DNA of 64,000 nucleotides from UBA6054 sp963975575 (GCA_963975575.1 CAXBHL010000005.1:144869-208868); one strand, 5' to 3'. Numbered from the stretch's first letter, positions 43,803-52,893 are shown. Program-made: numbers and translations. The notes: generated by a model from the letters alone, not told the origin.

Positions 43803-45242
43803 ATGCCGCTCCGCGTCCTTGCGAACCAAACCATCGCCTCGGTCCGCCCGGCGCACGGAGCCCCGACCTCCATCACCAACGTGACGGACACCTGGCCTGA
43901 CTTTGCAACGGTCATTGAGACCATGTCCCTCCGCGCCGGGTTCAACACCAACATGGTCATCGCGGGTACCACATTCCTCGGTCTCGCGGCCGGTGTGATC
44001 GGCGTCTTCGCCCTGCTCCGCAAACGCTCGCTGATGACCGACGCCCTCAGCCACGCAACCCTGCCCGGGATCGCCGGCGCGTTCATCGTTGCCAGCGCGC
44101 TGGGCGCCCAGGGCCGTTCGCTCCCTGTCCTGCTGCTCGGCGCAACCCTGACCGGTGTGCTCGGCATCCTCTGCGTGCAGGGCATTCTCCGGCACACCCG
44201 CCTCAAGGAAGACGCCGCCATCGGCATCGTGCTCAGCGTCTTCTTCGGCGCGGGCATCGTGGCTCTCAGCTACATCCAGGCGAACGCCGCCGCGGGTTCC
44301 GCGGGCCTCAATAAGTTCATCTACGGCCAGGCCGCCACCATGCAGCCCGGCGACGTGATGCTCATGGCCGCCATCGCGGCCGGCGCCGTCGCCGCCACGG
44401 CCCTGTTCCTCAAGGAGTTCGCCCTCGTCTGCTTCAACGACGCCTTCGCCAAGGTCGACGGCTGGCCGGTCTCGTTCCTCGATGTGCTCATGATGGCCAT
44501 GGTCGTCCTCGTCACGGTCGCGGGGTTGCAGGCGGTCGGGCTGATCCTGGTCGTCGCCCTGCTCATCATCCCGCCCGTCGCGGCCCGCTTCTGGACCGAC
44601 CGCCTGATCGCGCTCCTGCTCATCGCCGCCCTGATCGGAGCCGCCAGCGGCTACTTCGGATCGGTCATCTCCGCCCTGCTCCCGCGCAAGCCCGCCGGCG
44701 CGGTGATCGTGCTGACCTCCGGCGTGTTCTTCTGCGTGAGCCTCGTCTGCGCCCCCGCCCGAGGCGTGATCGCCTCGGCACTGCGCCGCCTCCGCCTCCG
44801 CCTGCTCATCGCGGGGGAGGACATCCTCGAATCCGCCTACGAGGCTTCGCTCGCCCCCGGTGCCACTCGCAACATTCGCCGCAGCGAGATCGACACTACA
44901 GCCCGTCTCCACGCGTGGCCCCTCGGCTTGCGCGCCCTCGTGACCCGGCGCCTCCGCCGCAAGGGCCTGCTGATCCCCCGCCCGGACAACGCGTGGCGTC
45001 TGACCGACCGCGGCTTCGCCGAGGGCGCCCGCGTTAGCCGCAACCACGCCCTCTGGGAGCAGTACCTCGTCAGCTACGCCGACATCGCTCCCAGCCACGT
45101 CGATTGGTCCGTCGACCAAGTCGAGCACGTCCTCTCGCCGGGCCTCATCGCCGAACTCGAGCACCGTCTGGCATCCCGAGGCATCGAGATCCCCCCGCCC
45201 GTTCAGCCCATCCCGACGGCCGATCCCGGGAGGCGTCCATGA
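43803..45242 (+). CDS. Metal ABC transporter permease with fused MntR-like C-terminal domain (1)
   Basis: The 479-residue product. An N-terminal extension of about 40 polar residues precedes eight to nine helices (about 55-330; LMTDALSHATLPGIAGAFI, VVALLIIPPVAARFWTDRL), the ABC-3 permease family. Residues about 350-460 form a soluble domain with wHTH-like LRALVTRRLRRKGLLIP...WRLTDRGFAEGARVSRNHALWEQYLVSYADI and VDQVEHVLSPGLI. This matches the MntR metal-site pattern His...(E/D)xxEH. The fusion suggests metal-dependent control of transport from the cytoplasmic side or an added sensor. It overlaps the second permease by four bases (ATGA). Confidence 0.88.
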   Translation: MPLRVLANQTIASVRPAHGAPTSITNVTDTWPDFATVIETMSLRAGFNTNMVIAGTTFLGLAAGVIGVFALLRKRSLMTDALSHATLPGIAGAFIVASALGAQGRSLPVLLLGATLTGVLGILCVQGILRHTRLKEDAAIGIVLSVFFGAGIVALSYIQANAAAGSAGLNKFIYGQAATMQPGDVMLMAAIAAGAVAATALFLKEFALVCFNDAFAKVDGWPVSFLDVLMMAMVVLVTVAGLQAVGLILVVALLIIPPVAARFWTDRLIALLLIAALIGAASGYFGSVISALLPRKPAGAVIVLTSGVFFCVSLVCAPARGVIASALRRLRLRLLIAGEDILESAYEASLAPGATRNIRRSEIDTTARLHAWPLGLRALVTRRLRRKGLLIPRPDNAWRLTDRGFAEGARVSRNHALWEQYLVSYADIAPSHVDWSVDQVEHVLSPGLIAELEHRLASRGIEIPPPVQPIPTADPGRRP

Positions 45243-46561
45243 TCGGTTTCGACATCGGCCTCGACCTCTTCCCCCTGCTCGCCGCCACGCTGGCAGCTCT
45301 CACCTGCGGCATCCTCGGCAACTTCCTGGTCCTCCGGCGCATCAGCCTCATGGGCGACGCCATCAGCCACAGCGTGCTGCCCGGTCTGGTCATCGCCTTC
45401 CTCGTGACCACGAACCGCAACCCCGGTGCGATGTTCCTCGGCGCCGCGCTCGCCGGCGTCGCCACCGTGGTCCTCGTCGAACTGGTCAAGAAACTCGGCC
45501 GCGTCGAGCCGGGCGCCGCGATGGGCGTGGTCTTCAGCATCCTCTTCGCCTTCGGCGTGCTGCTCATCGAACAGGCCGCCGCCCGCCACGTGGACCTCGA
45601 CGCCGACTGCGTCCTCCACGGCCAGCTCGAAACCCTCGTCTGGTACGGAGCCCCCGACACCTTCGCCCAGCTCTTCCGCACCATCACCCCCGCCGACATC
45701 CCCCGCCAGGTCACCACGCTGGCCCTGATGACGCTCCTCTCCTTCGGTTTCGTCACGCTGCTCTTCAAGGAACTGCGCATCGCTGCCTTCGACCCCGGCC
45801 TGGCCACCACCCAGGGCTTCCACGCCGGCGTGATGCACTATGTGCTCATGGTCTTCGTCGCCGCCGCCACTGTCGCATCCTTCGAGGCCGTCGGCTCCAT
45901 CCTCGTCATCGCCATGCTCGTCTGCCCCGCCGCCACCGCCCGTTTGCTCACCGACCGCCTCCGCACCCAGGTGTACCTCAGCGTGCTCGTCGCCTTCGGC
46001 TGCGGCCTCGGCGGCTACATCGCCGCCACCGCCGTTCCCGCCATCTGGAACAAGGACGCCGTCAACGCCGCCGGTTCCATGTCCATGGTCGCCGGGGCCC
46101 TCCTGGCCGCCGCCATCATCGCCTCGCCCCGGCACGGCCTGGTGTCGCGCTGGCTCCGCCGCCGCCATCTCGCCTCGACCATCGCCCGCCATGATCTGCT
46201 GGCGGCTCTGTACCGCTCCGCCGAGTCGGGCCGCGAGCAGGTCAGCCTCGAGAGCCTCCGCCACGCCTTCCCGAGCCACCGCGTCGCCCGCACCGTGACC
46301 TCGGCCGTCCGCGGCGGCCTGATCCGGACAGAGAACGCCCACCTGCGTCTTACGCCCAGCGGCCGCGCCGCCGCCGCGGACCTCGTCCGCAAGCACCGCC
46401 TCTGGGAGCACTATCTGGTCGAGCAAGCCGGAATGTCCCCCGACCACGTCCACGCCGCCGCCGAACAGCTCGAGCACCTCAAGCCCCACCCCCACGCGGG
46501 CCCGGATACAGACCCCCACGGGCGGGCGATCCCGGATCCCAATCCCAGCCGAGGTGCGTAA
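45239..46561 (+). CDS. Metal ABC transporter permease with fused MntR-like C-terminal domain (2)
   Basis: The 440-residue second ABC-3 family permease. About eight helices lie in residues 5-290 (CGILGNFLVLRRISLMGDAISHSVLPGLVIAFL, VGSILVIAMLVCPAATARLLTDRL). A soluble C-terminal domain covers about 300-425 with SLESLRHAFPSHRVARTVTSAVRGGLIR...LRLTPSGRAAAADLVRKHRLWEHYLVEQAGM and HAAAEQLEHLKPHPHAG, the His...ExxEH pattern of MntR. Two permeases from one operon imply a heterodimeric channel with two regulator-like domains. The start ATG overlaps the stop of the first permease. The tail is His/Asp-rich (HPHAGPDTDPHGR). Confidence 0.88.
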   Translation: MIGFDIGLDLFPLLAATLAALTCGILGNFLVLRRISLMGDAISHSVLPGLVIAFLVTTNRNPGAMFLGAALAGVATVVLVELVKKLGRVEPGAAMGVVFSILFAFGVLLIEQAAARHVDLDADCVLHGQLETLVWYGAPDTFAQLFRTITPADIPRQVTTLALMTLLSFGFVTLLFKELRIAAFDPGLATTQGFHAGVMHYVLMVFVAAATVASFEAVGSILVIAMLVCPAATARLLTDRLRTQVYLSVLVAFGCGLGGYIAATAVPAIWNKDAVNAAGSMSMVAGALLAAAIIASPRHGLVSRWLRRRHLASTIARHDLLAALYRSAESGREQVSLESLRHAFPSHRVARTVTSAVRGGLIRTENAHLRLTPSGRAAAADLVRKHRLWEHYLVEQAGMSPDHVHAAAEQLEHLKPHPHAGPDTDPHGRAIPDPNPSRGA

Positions 46562-46786
46562 GCACCCGGTCACGGCGACACATTGACCAAATCTCCCCCT
46601 CCCCTTCGTCCCCGGAGCGGAGCGCTCCAAGCCCTCCGTTCGACCCCAACTCGAACCAACGACCCTAGAACCAACTCTCCGAACGAGCCGCGCCCGGCAG
46701 ATAGCGGACGCAGCGCCCGACCAATTGATCCAGATCACACTCACACTCTCAGCCGAATACACCCTGACCGACCCACGGGGAGCACC

Positions 46787-47371
46787 ATGAACGCACCGAA
46801 ACTCACGCTGCTCGTCCTCGCCGTTGTGCTCGGCGTGCTGTCCGGTTGCACGAGCCACCGATCGGGCCCGTACAGCCCGACCGACCCGGCACGCCGCGAC
46901 ACGGCCGCGGCCGAGCGGCGCACGCGAGAGGCCGCTGAACTGATCGCATCAAACCCGAGGAAGGCCGAAGAGCTGCTCCGCGAGGCTCTGACCGCCGATC
47001 TTTTTCACGGCCCCGCCCACAACAACCTCGGCGTCCTCTTCCTCAATGCAGGCCAGCTCTACGAAGCGGCGGGTGAGTTCGAATGGGCCCGAAAGCTCAT
47101 GCCCGGCCACCCCGACCCCCGGCTCAACCTCGGTCTCGCCCTCGAACGCGGCGGCCGCATCGACGAGGCGATCGACGCGTACCGCACCGCATTGGCCCTC
47201 GCGCCGGAGCACCTGCCCACCCTCCAAGCCCTCACCCGCTGCCAACTCCGCCACGCCCGCCAGGACGCCGCCACGATCACCAACCTCGAGCACATCGCGA
47301 TGAATGCGCCCCCGCAGTGGCGAACCTGGGCACAAGATCAGCTGCTGGCCACCCGTGCGACAGAACCGTGA
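46787..47371 (+). CDS. TPR lipoprotein
   Basis: The 194-residue product MNAPKLTLLVLAVVLGVLSGCTSH has a lipobox LSGC. Residues 55-170 are about three TPR units (AHNNLGVLFLNAGQLYEAAGEFEWARKLMPGHPDPRLNLGLALERGGRIDEAIDAYRTALAL). GGGGAG lies before the ATG. The 225 bases upstream hold no other gene or clear signal; the 190 bases downstream are also empty. Function unknown, probably an envelope scaffold. Confidence 0.75.
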   Translation: MNAPKLTLLVLAVVLGVLSGCTSHRSGPYSPTDPARRDTAAAERRTREAAELIASNPRKAEELLREALTADLFHGPAHNNLGVLFLNAGQLYEAAGEFEWARKLMPGHPDPRLNLGLALERGGRIDEAIDAYRTALALAPEHLPTLQALTRCQLRHARQDAATITNLEHIAMNAPPQWRTWAQDQLLATRATEP

Positions 47372-47562
47372 CGGCCGCTTGATCCCACAGACCTGACACC
47401 AAGTGAAGGACGCCTTTGTGGCGGGTGCCCTGTTTCCGCGCAGCTGAAGCAGGTCTCCCGGCCACCCATCCGCACGCCGGACCGCCCGGCGAGACGGCAG
47501 ATGAACCGGATGCCCGATGCGAAGCAAGATCGGCTTTCCTCAAGGAATACATCCCGGAGTAC

Positions 47563-48048
47563 CTACCGAATCACCTTCCGCGACATCGCCCGCTGCAAAT
47601 CCCGCTGGACCTGCCGCTCCGCGATCGCGTGCCGCTTGTCGTGGCTCTGCTTGCCCCGCGCCAGCCCCACCAGAATCTTCACCTTGCCTTCCACGAAGTA
47701 CATCTTCAGCGGCACCAGCGTCACGCCCTTCTGGTCCACCTGCCGGGCCAGCTTCAGGATCTCGCGTTTGTGCGCCAGCAGCACGCGATCCCGCTTGGGG
47801 ATGTGGTTCAAGGCCCCCGAAGGCTGGTACGACCCGATGTCCACCTGGTGCATCACCAGCCGCAGCACCGGCGTCTCCTCGACCGAGATGTACCCCTCGC
47901 CGATCGACACCCGCCCGTCCCGGATCGCCTTGACCTCCGACCCCTGCAGCACGACGCCCGTCTCGAGGGTGTCCTCGATGAAGTACTCGTGCCGCGCCCT
48001 GCGGTTCTCGAAGGTCGGCGCGTCCGTCTTTTTCTTCTTCTTGGCCAT
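47563..48048 (-). CDS. smpB: SsrA-binding protein
   Basis: The 161-residue partner of tmRNA in ribosome rescue. Family blocks ENRRARHEYFIEDTLETGVVLQGSEVKAIRDGRVSIGEGYI, RLVMHQVDIGSYQPSGALNH, RDRVLLAHKREILKL and TLVPLKMYFVEGKVKILVGLARGKQSHDKRHAIAERQ are complete. The C-terminal tail ends with basic residues as expected. The first seven residues are Lys-rich (MAKKKKK). It is divergent from the gene at 48113, with 64 bases between. Confidence 0.97.
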   Translation of the reverse strand: MAKKKKKTDAPTFENRRARHEYFIEDTLETGVVLQGSEVKAIRDGRVSIGEGYISVEETPVLRLVMHQVDIGSYQPSGALNHIPKRDRVLLAHKREILKLARQVDQKGVTLVPLKMYFVEGKVKILVGLARGKQSHDKRHAIAERQVQRDLQRAMSRKVIR

Positions 48049-48112
48049 GCAAATAGTCCCGGGCCCGAACTTTAGGCCCGATCGCCCCCCGATCCGATAC
48101 CATCCTTCGGAG

Positions 48113-48901
48113 ATGATCGCCCTCGCACCATCCTCGCCGCCCCCGGCCCCCGCGCAGTTCCCCACGACCCTCGTGTTGGCCGACCCCGCGCCGGCGTTCG
48201 CGCCCCTGATCGTGCTCGCCGTGATCGGCATAGTGATCGTCGCCGCCGTCTTCGGCCACCGCCAGGCAAAGGCCCGGCGCGAGGCCCTGGCCGCCCTCGC
48301 CGACGAACTCGGCCTCGCTTTCTCACCCGCCCGGGACCGAGACCACGACGAGCAGTACGCCCACTTCGAGATCTTCCGCAGGGGCCACTCCCGGTCCGCC
48401 TGGAACACCCTCTCCGGCACCGCCACCCTCGCCGGACACCCGTGCCGGGTCAAGCTCGGCGACTTCACCTACAAGGTCACCCGCCACAACGGCAAGACCA
48501 CGACGACCACCACCCACAACTTCTCCTACCTCATCGCCCACCTCCCCTTCCGCTCCGTCCCGGACCTGCTCATCCGCCCCGAGCACCTCTTCGACAAAAT
48601 CGGCGGCGTCTTCTCCGACAAGGACATCGACTTCGAGTCCGACGACTTCAGCCGCCGCTTCTTCGTCGCCTCTCCCGACCGCCGCTTCGCCTACGCCGTC
48701 TGCCACCCGCGCATGATGGAGTTCTTCCTGAGCACCTCCCCCCCGGCCGTCGACATCGAGCACGGACGCCTCTGCCTGGCCGAAGGCGCCCGGCGATGGT
48801 CGCCCGATCAGTTCCGCGAGCAGTTCGCCTGGCTGAACGCCTTCCTGACCCGCTGGCCCGACCACGTGGTCGCCGACCTGACCGCACCACACCGGGCCTA
48901 A
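48113..48901 (+). CDS. Membrane-anchored DUF3137-like protein
   Basis: The 262-residue product has one N-terminal transmembrane helix (FAPLIVLAVIGIVIVAAVFGH) and a soluble domain with YAHFEIFRRGHSRSAWNTLSG, YLIAHLPFRSVPDLLIRPEHLFDKIGG and FESDDFSRRFFVASPDRRFAYAVCHPRMMEFFL. This order resembles DUF3137-type proteins, which often accompany LemA, as here (lemA begins 17 bases downstream). The family link is by eye only. The putative ribosome-binding site GGAG directly abuts the ATG, so the true start may be slightly downstream. Function unknown; envelope-related by context. Confidence 0.6.
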   Translation: MIALAPSSPPPAPAQFPTTLVLADPAPAFAPLIVLAVIGIVIVAAVFGHRQAKARREALAALADELGLAFSPARDRDHDEQYAHFEIFRRGHSRSAWNTLSGTATLAGHPCRVKLGDFTYKVTRHNGKTTTTTTHNFSYLIAHLPFRSVPDLLIRPEHLFDKIGGVFSDKDIDFESDDFSRRFFVASPDRRFAYAVCHPRMMEFFLSTSPPAVDIEHGRLCLAEGARRWSPDQFREQFAWLNAFLTRWPDHVVADLTAPHRA

Positions 48902-48918
48902 GCCCGACGGAGGAACGC

Positions 48919-49488
48919 ATGGGCGAAGCGATGATCGTGCTGATGATCCTGGGCGGCATCGCCCTGTTCATCCTGCTCTGGGGCATCCTCACCTACAACC
49001 GATTCGTCACGCTGCGCGCCCACATCAAGGACGCCTGGGCCGGCGTGTCGGTCGAACTCAAGCGCCGCTACGACCTGATCCCAAACCTCGTCGAGACCGT
49101 AAAGGGCTACGCCGCCCACGAACGCGAGACGCTCGAACGCGTGATCGCCGCCCGCACCCGGGCCATGGGCAACGAGGGCCCCGTCGACGCCCAGGCCCGC
49201 GACGAGAAGGAACTCGCCGGCGCCCTCCGCCACCTCGCCGCCGTCGCCGAGGCTTACCCCGACCTCAAGGCGGACCGCCACTTCCTGGAACTCCAGGACC
49301 AGCTCACCGAGACCGAGGACCGCATCGCCGCCGCCCGGCGCTTCTACAACGGCAACGTCCGCACCATGAACACCCTCACCCAGGTCATCCCGAGCAACAT
49401 CGTCGCCCATCTCTTCGGCTTCTCCCCGCAGCCCTACTTCGAGCTCGAGGACCCCGCCGCACGCCAGGCCCCGCAGGTCCGGGTCTAG
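48919..49488 (+). CDS. lemA: LemA family protein
   Basis: The 189-residue product has an N-terminal transmembrane helix (MIVLMILGGIALFILLWGILTYN) and the family signature FVTLRAHIKDAWAGVSVELKRRYDLIPNLVETVKGYAAHERETLERVIAAR. RFYNGNVRTMNTLTQVIPSNIVAHLFGF follows near the end, the conserved C-terminal block. GGAGG precedes the ATG. LemA proteins are membrane-anchored helical bundles of unknown function. The upstream gene encodes a DUF3137-like protein, a frequent partner. Confidence 0.93.
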   Translation: MGEAMIVLMILGGIALFILLWGILTYNRFVTLRAHIKDAWAGVSVELKRRYDLIPNLVETVKGYAAHERETLERVIAARTRAMGNEGPVDAQARDEKELAGALRHLAAVAEAYPDLKADRHFLELQDQLTETEDRIAAARRFYNGNVRTMNTLTQVIPSNIVAHLFGFSPQPYFELEDPAARQAPQVRV

Positions 49489-49493
49489 GCCGC

Positions 49494-50195
49494 TCAGCCA
49501 GCCACCAGCCGCGGCAGGCCCGCCGCGACCGTCGCGGCCAGGTTCCCCAACGCCCGATCGAAGTTCGCAAGAAACTGATGCTCCGGGGTGGGATGGTCAA
49601 AGAAATCGGTGATCGACCGCAGCGCGGCCACCGGCGTGCGGTGCTGTGCCGCCACCCACGCGATCGACGCCGTCTCCATGTCCTTCACCGTGATCCCGCG
49701 CTGATCAAAGAACCCCAGCTCGTGCGGCAGCGTGTCCAGCCCGTTGCCGGTCGAGATCGTCGCCGTCCGCACCCCGAACGCCCCCGCGAGCGCCGGCGAG
49801 TGGTCCAGCGCCTCCGGCCCGTGGGCGTACCCGGCGAACTCCGGCAGGGGAATGCGCCGGTCGTGATGGAACGCCCGATCGATCAGCAGCACCTCGCCGA
49901 TGGCGGTTGAGCCCGACCGCCCGCCCGCGGCCCCCGCGACCAGCAGCAGCTCCGGACGCAACGAGCCGATCGCGATCGTCGCAGCCAGCGTCGCCGGCGT
50001 CGTCCCGATCAGGTCCGCCCCCGTACGCCCGTCCCGCCCGTTCGTGACCAGGTGCACAAGCGTCCCGCCCACCGGCCCCGCCCACAGCCGTGCCGGCAGG
50101 TGCTCCGCCCACGGCGCCCGCTCGGGCGCGAGCCCGAGCGCACCGATCACCGCGTCCGCCTCCGCCTGCATCGCGCACTGAATCGTGATCCGCAT
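49494..50195 (-). CDS. MTA/SAH nucleosidase or futalosine hydrolase-like protein
   Basis: The 233-residue protein MRITIQCAMQAEADAVIGALG has the nucleoside phosphorylase fold: VTNGRDGRTGADLIGTTPA, LLLVAGAAGGRSGSTAIGEVLLID and VKDMETASIAWVAAQHRTPVAALRSITD, the last resembling the substrate Met-Glu motif of MTA/SAH nucleosidase. The pattern fits nucleosidases acting on methylthioadenosine, S-adenosylhomocysteine or futalosine. As ahcY is also in the window, SAH recycling through this enzyme would be redundant; futalosine (menaquinone route) is an alternative. Specificity cannot be decided. It converges on lemA with a five-base gap. Confidence 0.7.
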   Translation of the reverse strand: MRITIQCAMQAEADAVIGALGLAPERAPWAEHLPARLWAGPVGGTLVHLVTNGRDGRTGADLIGTTPATLAATIAIGSLRPELLLVAGAAGGRSGSTAIGEVLLIDRAFHHDRRIPLPEFAGYAHGPEALDHSPALAGAFGVRTATISTGNGLDTLPHELGFFDQRGITVKDMETASIAWVAAQHRTPVAALRSITDFFDHPTPEHQFLANFDRALGNLAATVAAGLPRLVAG

Positions 50196-50263
50196 GGGCG
50201 ATTGTTGGCCGGATCGGCTAGGCTGCCCCCGGCGCACGCTGTGTCGCCCGAACGGAGGCTCGG

Positions 50264-51058
50264 ATGGAATCGATGCTCTGGGTGTTCGGCGGAACCGTCG
50301 CCGGCGTCGTCGGCGGGGCCCTGGTGCTCCACGCGATCGGCCGGATCGGCGGAACGATCGCGGCGGCCTGCTGCCGCGCCCCGGGTCTGGACGGGATCGT
50401 CACCTGGTTCACCGTCCTCCCCTGGCTGCTCGGAGCGATCTTTGCCGGGTGGTGGGGCGTCCTCGGCGGCGTCCTCGGCCAGGTCGTCGGTCTGACCGTC
50501 TGGGCATGGGCCCACGAGCTCAGCCGCCGCGGCACCCGCAAGGGCCCGCGCATCGTCAAGGTCCTCAACGCCCTGGTCGGCCGCCCGCGCAACCACGCGG
50601 CCCTCTGGGTCACCACGCTCGCGGTCCCGGTATTCTGGATGGTCCGCATCGCCGAACTCGTCGCCTACCCGCCGCTGATCTGGCTGGTGCGATTCCCCAG
50701 GTACAAACAGGGCGAGTGGATCAATGTCTCCCGCCAGAAGTTCGACGGCCTGGTCGGCCACGATCTGGTCTGGTGCCTCTATTGCGACTGGATGACCGGC
50801 GTCTGGTCCCTCGGCACCGAGATGCTCCGCAACGTCGAGTCATTCTGGTGCCCCATCCGGTTCTCCGACACCAACAAGTGCGAGAACTGCTCGATCGATT
50901 TCCCCGACGTCTTCGGCGGCTGGGTGGACGCCGACAAGTCCATGGGCGATGTCACCAAGGTGCTGGAAGAGAAGTACCAGGGCAAGCAACGCAACTCCTG
51001 GTTCGGGCACCGCGATCGCACCGTCGACGTCACCGTCGAGGGAACCAGCCGCAAGTAG
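50264..51058 (+). CDS. Membrane protein with paired cysteine motifs, unknown function
   Basis: The 264-residue product has about three hydrophobic segments (MLWVFGGTVAGVVGGALVLHAIG; IVTWFTVLPWLLGAIFAGWWGVLGGVLGQVVGLTVWAWAH; WVTTLAVPVFWMVRIAELVAYPPLIWLV). A soluble part follows with CLYCDWMTGVW, SFWCPIRFSDTNKCENCSIDFPDVFGGWVDADKSMGDV. The CxxC...CP...CxxC pattern may bind zinc or iron. The tail is rich in charged residues. No family recognised. A start with GGAGG-like CGGAGG upstream at 50252 supports 50264. It stands alone after a divergent gene. Confidence 0.7.
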   Translation: MESMLWVFGGTVAGVVGGALVLHAIGRIGGTIAAACCRAPGLDGIVTWFTVLPWLLGAIFAGWWGVLGGVLGQVVGLTVWAWAHELSRRGTRKGPRIVKVLNALVGRPRNHAALWVTTLAVPVFWMVRIAELVAYPPLIWLVRFPRYKQGEWINVSRQKFDGLVGHDLVWCLYCDWMTGVWSLGTEMLRNVESFWCPIRFSDTNKCENCSIDFPDVFGGWVDADKSMGDVTKVLEEKYQGKQRNSWFGHRDRTVDVTVEGTSRK

Positions 51059-51238
51059 CACGCCCTCCCGAGCCCGGGCGCCCGAGTTCGCCGCGTGTTT
51101 GTGTACCCAACGGCCCGAACGGGGGGGACCGCGCGCGACGATTCGCAAAAGAACACTCGCACGTCCGCTGATTCGCTGGCGAGTCGCCCGGTTCTGGCGC
51201 AGGTTTGCTACCACGCAACTCTGCACAGGGGAGAAACG

Positions 51239-51790
51239 ATGCGCACAGGACAGGCAATCGTGGCGGCCGGGCTGGTCTTCGGGCTGGCGGGCGCCGCCGG
51301 GGCACAGAGCTTCGACTTCGGGCTCTACACCGGGCAATGGGACAATCTGACCTTCAGCAGCAGCGGACCGGTCACCATGCTGATCGAGGACCTCGGGGCC
51401 GGCATGGTGCAGATGACCATCGATGTCGACGGAAACGTCTTCGGCTTCGTCGACCCGCCGCCCGGCGTCGTCACCGGCACGGTCGTCGCCGACGTGTTCA
51501 CGCTCGATCCGGTCATCGGGGATCCGACGTTCGGGGACATCTCCGGCTCCATCGACGCCGCCGGCGTCGCCAGTTTCGAGATGCTCAACGCCGCCGGGGG
51601 ATCGTTCAGTTCGGTCACCATCTCGGGTACCGCGATCGGCGGGGTGTTCGATCTCGATTATCAGATCTTCACGCCCAACAACCCGACCGCCCCGTTCGCC
51701 ATCGGCGAGATCAACATGACGCTGGTCCCCAGCCCGAGCTCCCTGGCGTTGATCGGGCTCGGCGGGCTGGTCATGCTCCGCCGGCGCTGA
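51239..51790 (+). CDS. Exported protein with PEP-CTERM-type (VPSP) sorting signal
   Basis: The 183-residue product has a signal peptide (MRTGQAIVAAGLVFGLAGAAGAQ). A beta-rich body follows (FDFGLYTGQWDNLTFSSSGPVTMLIEDLG, VDGNVFGFVDPPPG). The C terminus LVPSPSSLALIGLGGLVMLRRR is a sorting signal with VPSP, helix and arginines. This class differs from the VPLP type of the three genes at 16-19 kb. GGGGAG before the ATG. A strong terminator follows at 51824, so it is a single-gene unit. Function unknown. Confidence 0.8.
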   Translation: MRTGQAIVAAGLVFGLAGAAGAQSFDFGLYTGQWDNLTFSSSGPVTMLIEDLGAGMVQMTIDVDGNVFGFVDPPPGVVTGTVVADVFTLDPVIGDPTFGDISGSIDAAGVASFEMLNAAGGSFSSVTISGTAIGGVFDLDYQIFTPNNPTAPFAIGEINMTLVPSPSSLALIGLGGLVMLRRR

Positions 51791-51823
51791 CCGGCAGGCC
51801 ACACGGTTCAACTCCTCGTTTTT

Positions 51824-51857
51824 GGAAAGGGACGCCCGCGCGTCCCTTTCCCGTTTT
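51824..51857 (+). terminator. Terminator of the PEP-CTERM gene at 51239
   Basis: Perfect 12-pair stem GGAAAGGGACGC-CCGC-GCGTCCCTTTCC followed by CGTTTT, 34 bases after the stop. Confidence 0.75.
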
Positions 51858-51876
51858 CCGATCGCCCGTGTCCGGA

Positions 51877-52893
51877 TCACGGGCTCGGCGATGCGGCTTC
51901 CAGGGCCCACTCCAACGCGCGGCGCAGTTCGACGTCCTGGGGCATCCGGTGCGACATCGCCGGGACGATCCGCAGGCGGTGGGGGGTGCCGGCCGCTTCA
52001 AGGTCCTCCGCGGCCCGCGTGTAGGTGACCTTCCACGGATCGCGGGCGCCCGTGAGCAGGTAGGTCGGGCTCATGGCGTCGTCGTCGGGCGCGTTGTTGG
52101 GCTCGTAGTGGCCGCAGATGGGAACGATGGCGGCCAGGCGGTCGGCGTGCGTGCGGGCCATGACGAGCGCGATGTTGGCGCCCTGCGAGAACCCGACGAG
52201 GATCACCCGTTCCGGGTCGGCCCGGTGCTCGTCCACCGCGCGGTCGATCAGGTGGGTGACGAACCATTCCGCCTCGTCTCGGTAGGTCCAGGCAAACCCG
52301 GCGTCGGGCCCCCGCCCGGCCGGGCGCAGGGCGTCGGGCGCGACGCAGATTGCGCCGAGACGCTCGCACGTGCGTTTGAGGGCCTCGAGCATCTGGGCGC
52401 CGTGCCCGCCGGTGCCGTGCAGGGCGATGACCAGCGGCGGGCGTGCGCCATCCGGGAGGCCGGGCGGGACGAAAGTCGCGGGCCGGTGGGCCAGGGCCTC
52501 GGTCCGGAAGGCCTCGAACCGCTGGGCCGCGTTGGCGCGGACCCGCTCGAGGACGGGCCCGAAGCCGGGGTGATCCCGCACCACCGCCAGGTCGGCGTGC
52601 TGCTCGAGGGTGTTGATGCCGGTGTATCCCAGGTCGGCGGCCCGGGTGAGTTCGGCGAGGGCCGCGTCCGGGTCGCCGAGGCGGGCGTGCATCCGTGCGG
52701 CGTTGACGGCCCACACGGACGATTCCGGGTACCGGCTCGTGACGGCCCGGGCCGCCTCCAGCGCTCGGGCGTGGTCGGACGCGGCCTCGGCGCGGTCGAA
52801 GCGCTCGGCGAGCTGGGCGTCGGTCTGGGCGCCCGCCCGGGGGGTGAGCACGGCGGCGAGCATCAGGATCACGGTCAGGACGGTGCGTGGCAT
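51877..52893 (-). CDS. Exported esterase/phospholipase-like alpha/beta hydrolase with TPR-like N terminus
   Basis: The 338-residue product has a signal peptide (MPRTVLTVILMLAAVLTPRAGAQ). Residues 25-125 are TPR-like helices (ALEAARAVTSRYPESSVWAVNAARMHARLGDPDAALAELTRAADLGYTG). The hydrolase fold begins at PLVIALHGTGGHG (about 152), with nucleophile elbow LVGFSQGANIAL, acid region TGARDPWKVTY and His in AMSHRMP. This is the carboxylesterase/phospholipase type. Substrate unknown. It ends near the terminator of the convergent PEP-CTERM gene. Confidence 0.85.
   Translation of the reverse strand: MPRTVLTVILMLAAVLTPRAGAQTDAQLAERFDRAEAASDHARALEAARAVTSRYPESSVWAVNAARMHARLGDPDAALAELTRAADLGYTGINTLEQHADLAVVRDHPGFGPVLERVRANAAQRFEAFRTEALAHRPATFVPPGLPDGARPPLVIALHGTGGHGAQMLEALKRTCERLGAICVAPDALRPAGRGPDAGFAWTYRDEAEWFVTHLIDRAVDEHRADPERVILVGFSQGANIALVMARTHADRLAAIVPICGHYEPNNAPDDDAMSPTYLLTGARDPWKVTYTRAAEDLEAAGTPHRLRIVPAMSHRMPQDVELRRALEWALEAASPSP

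Noticed and set aside
46562..46786. Possible small gene or RNA between the metal operon and the TPR lipoprotein
   Set aside because: No start with ribosome-binding site, no hairpin with T-run, no conserved structure visible.
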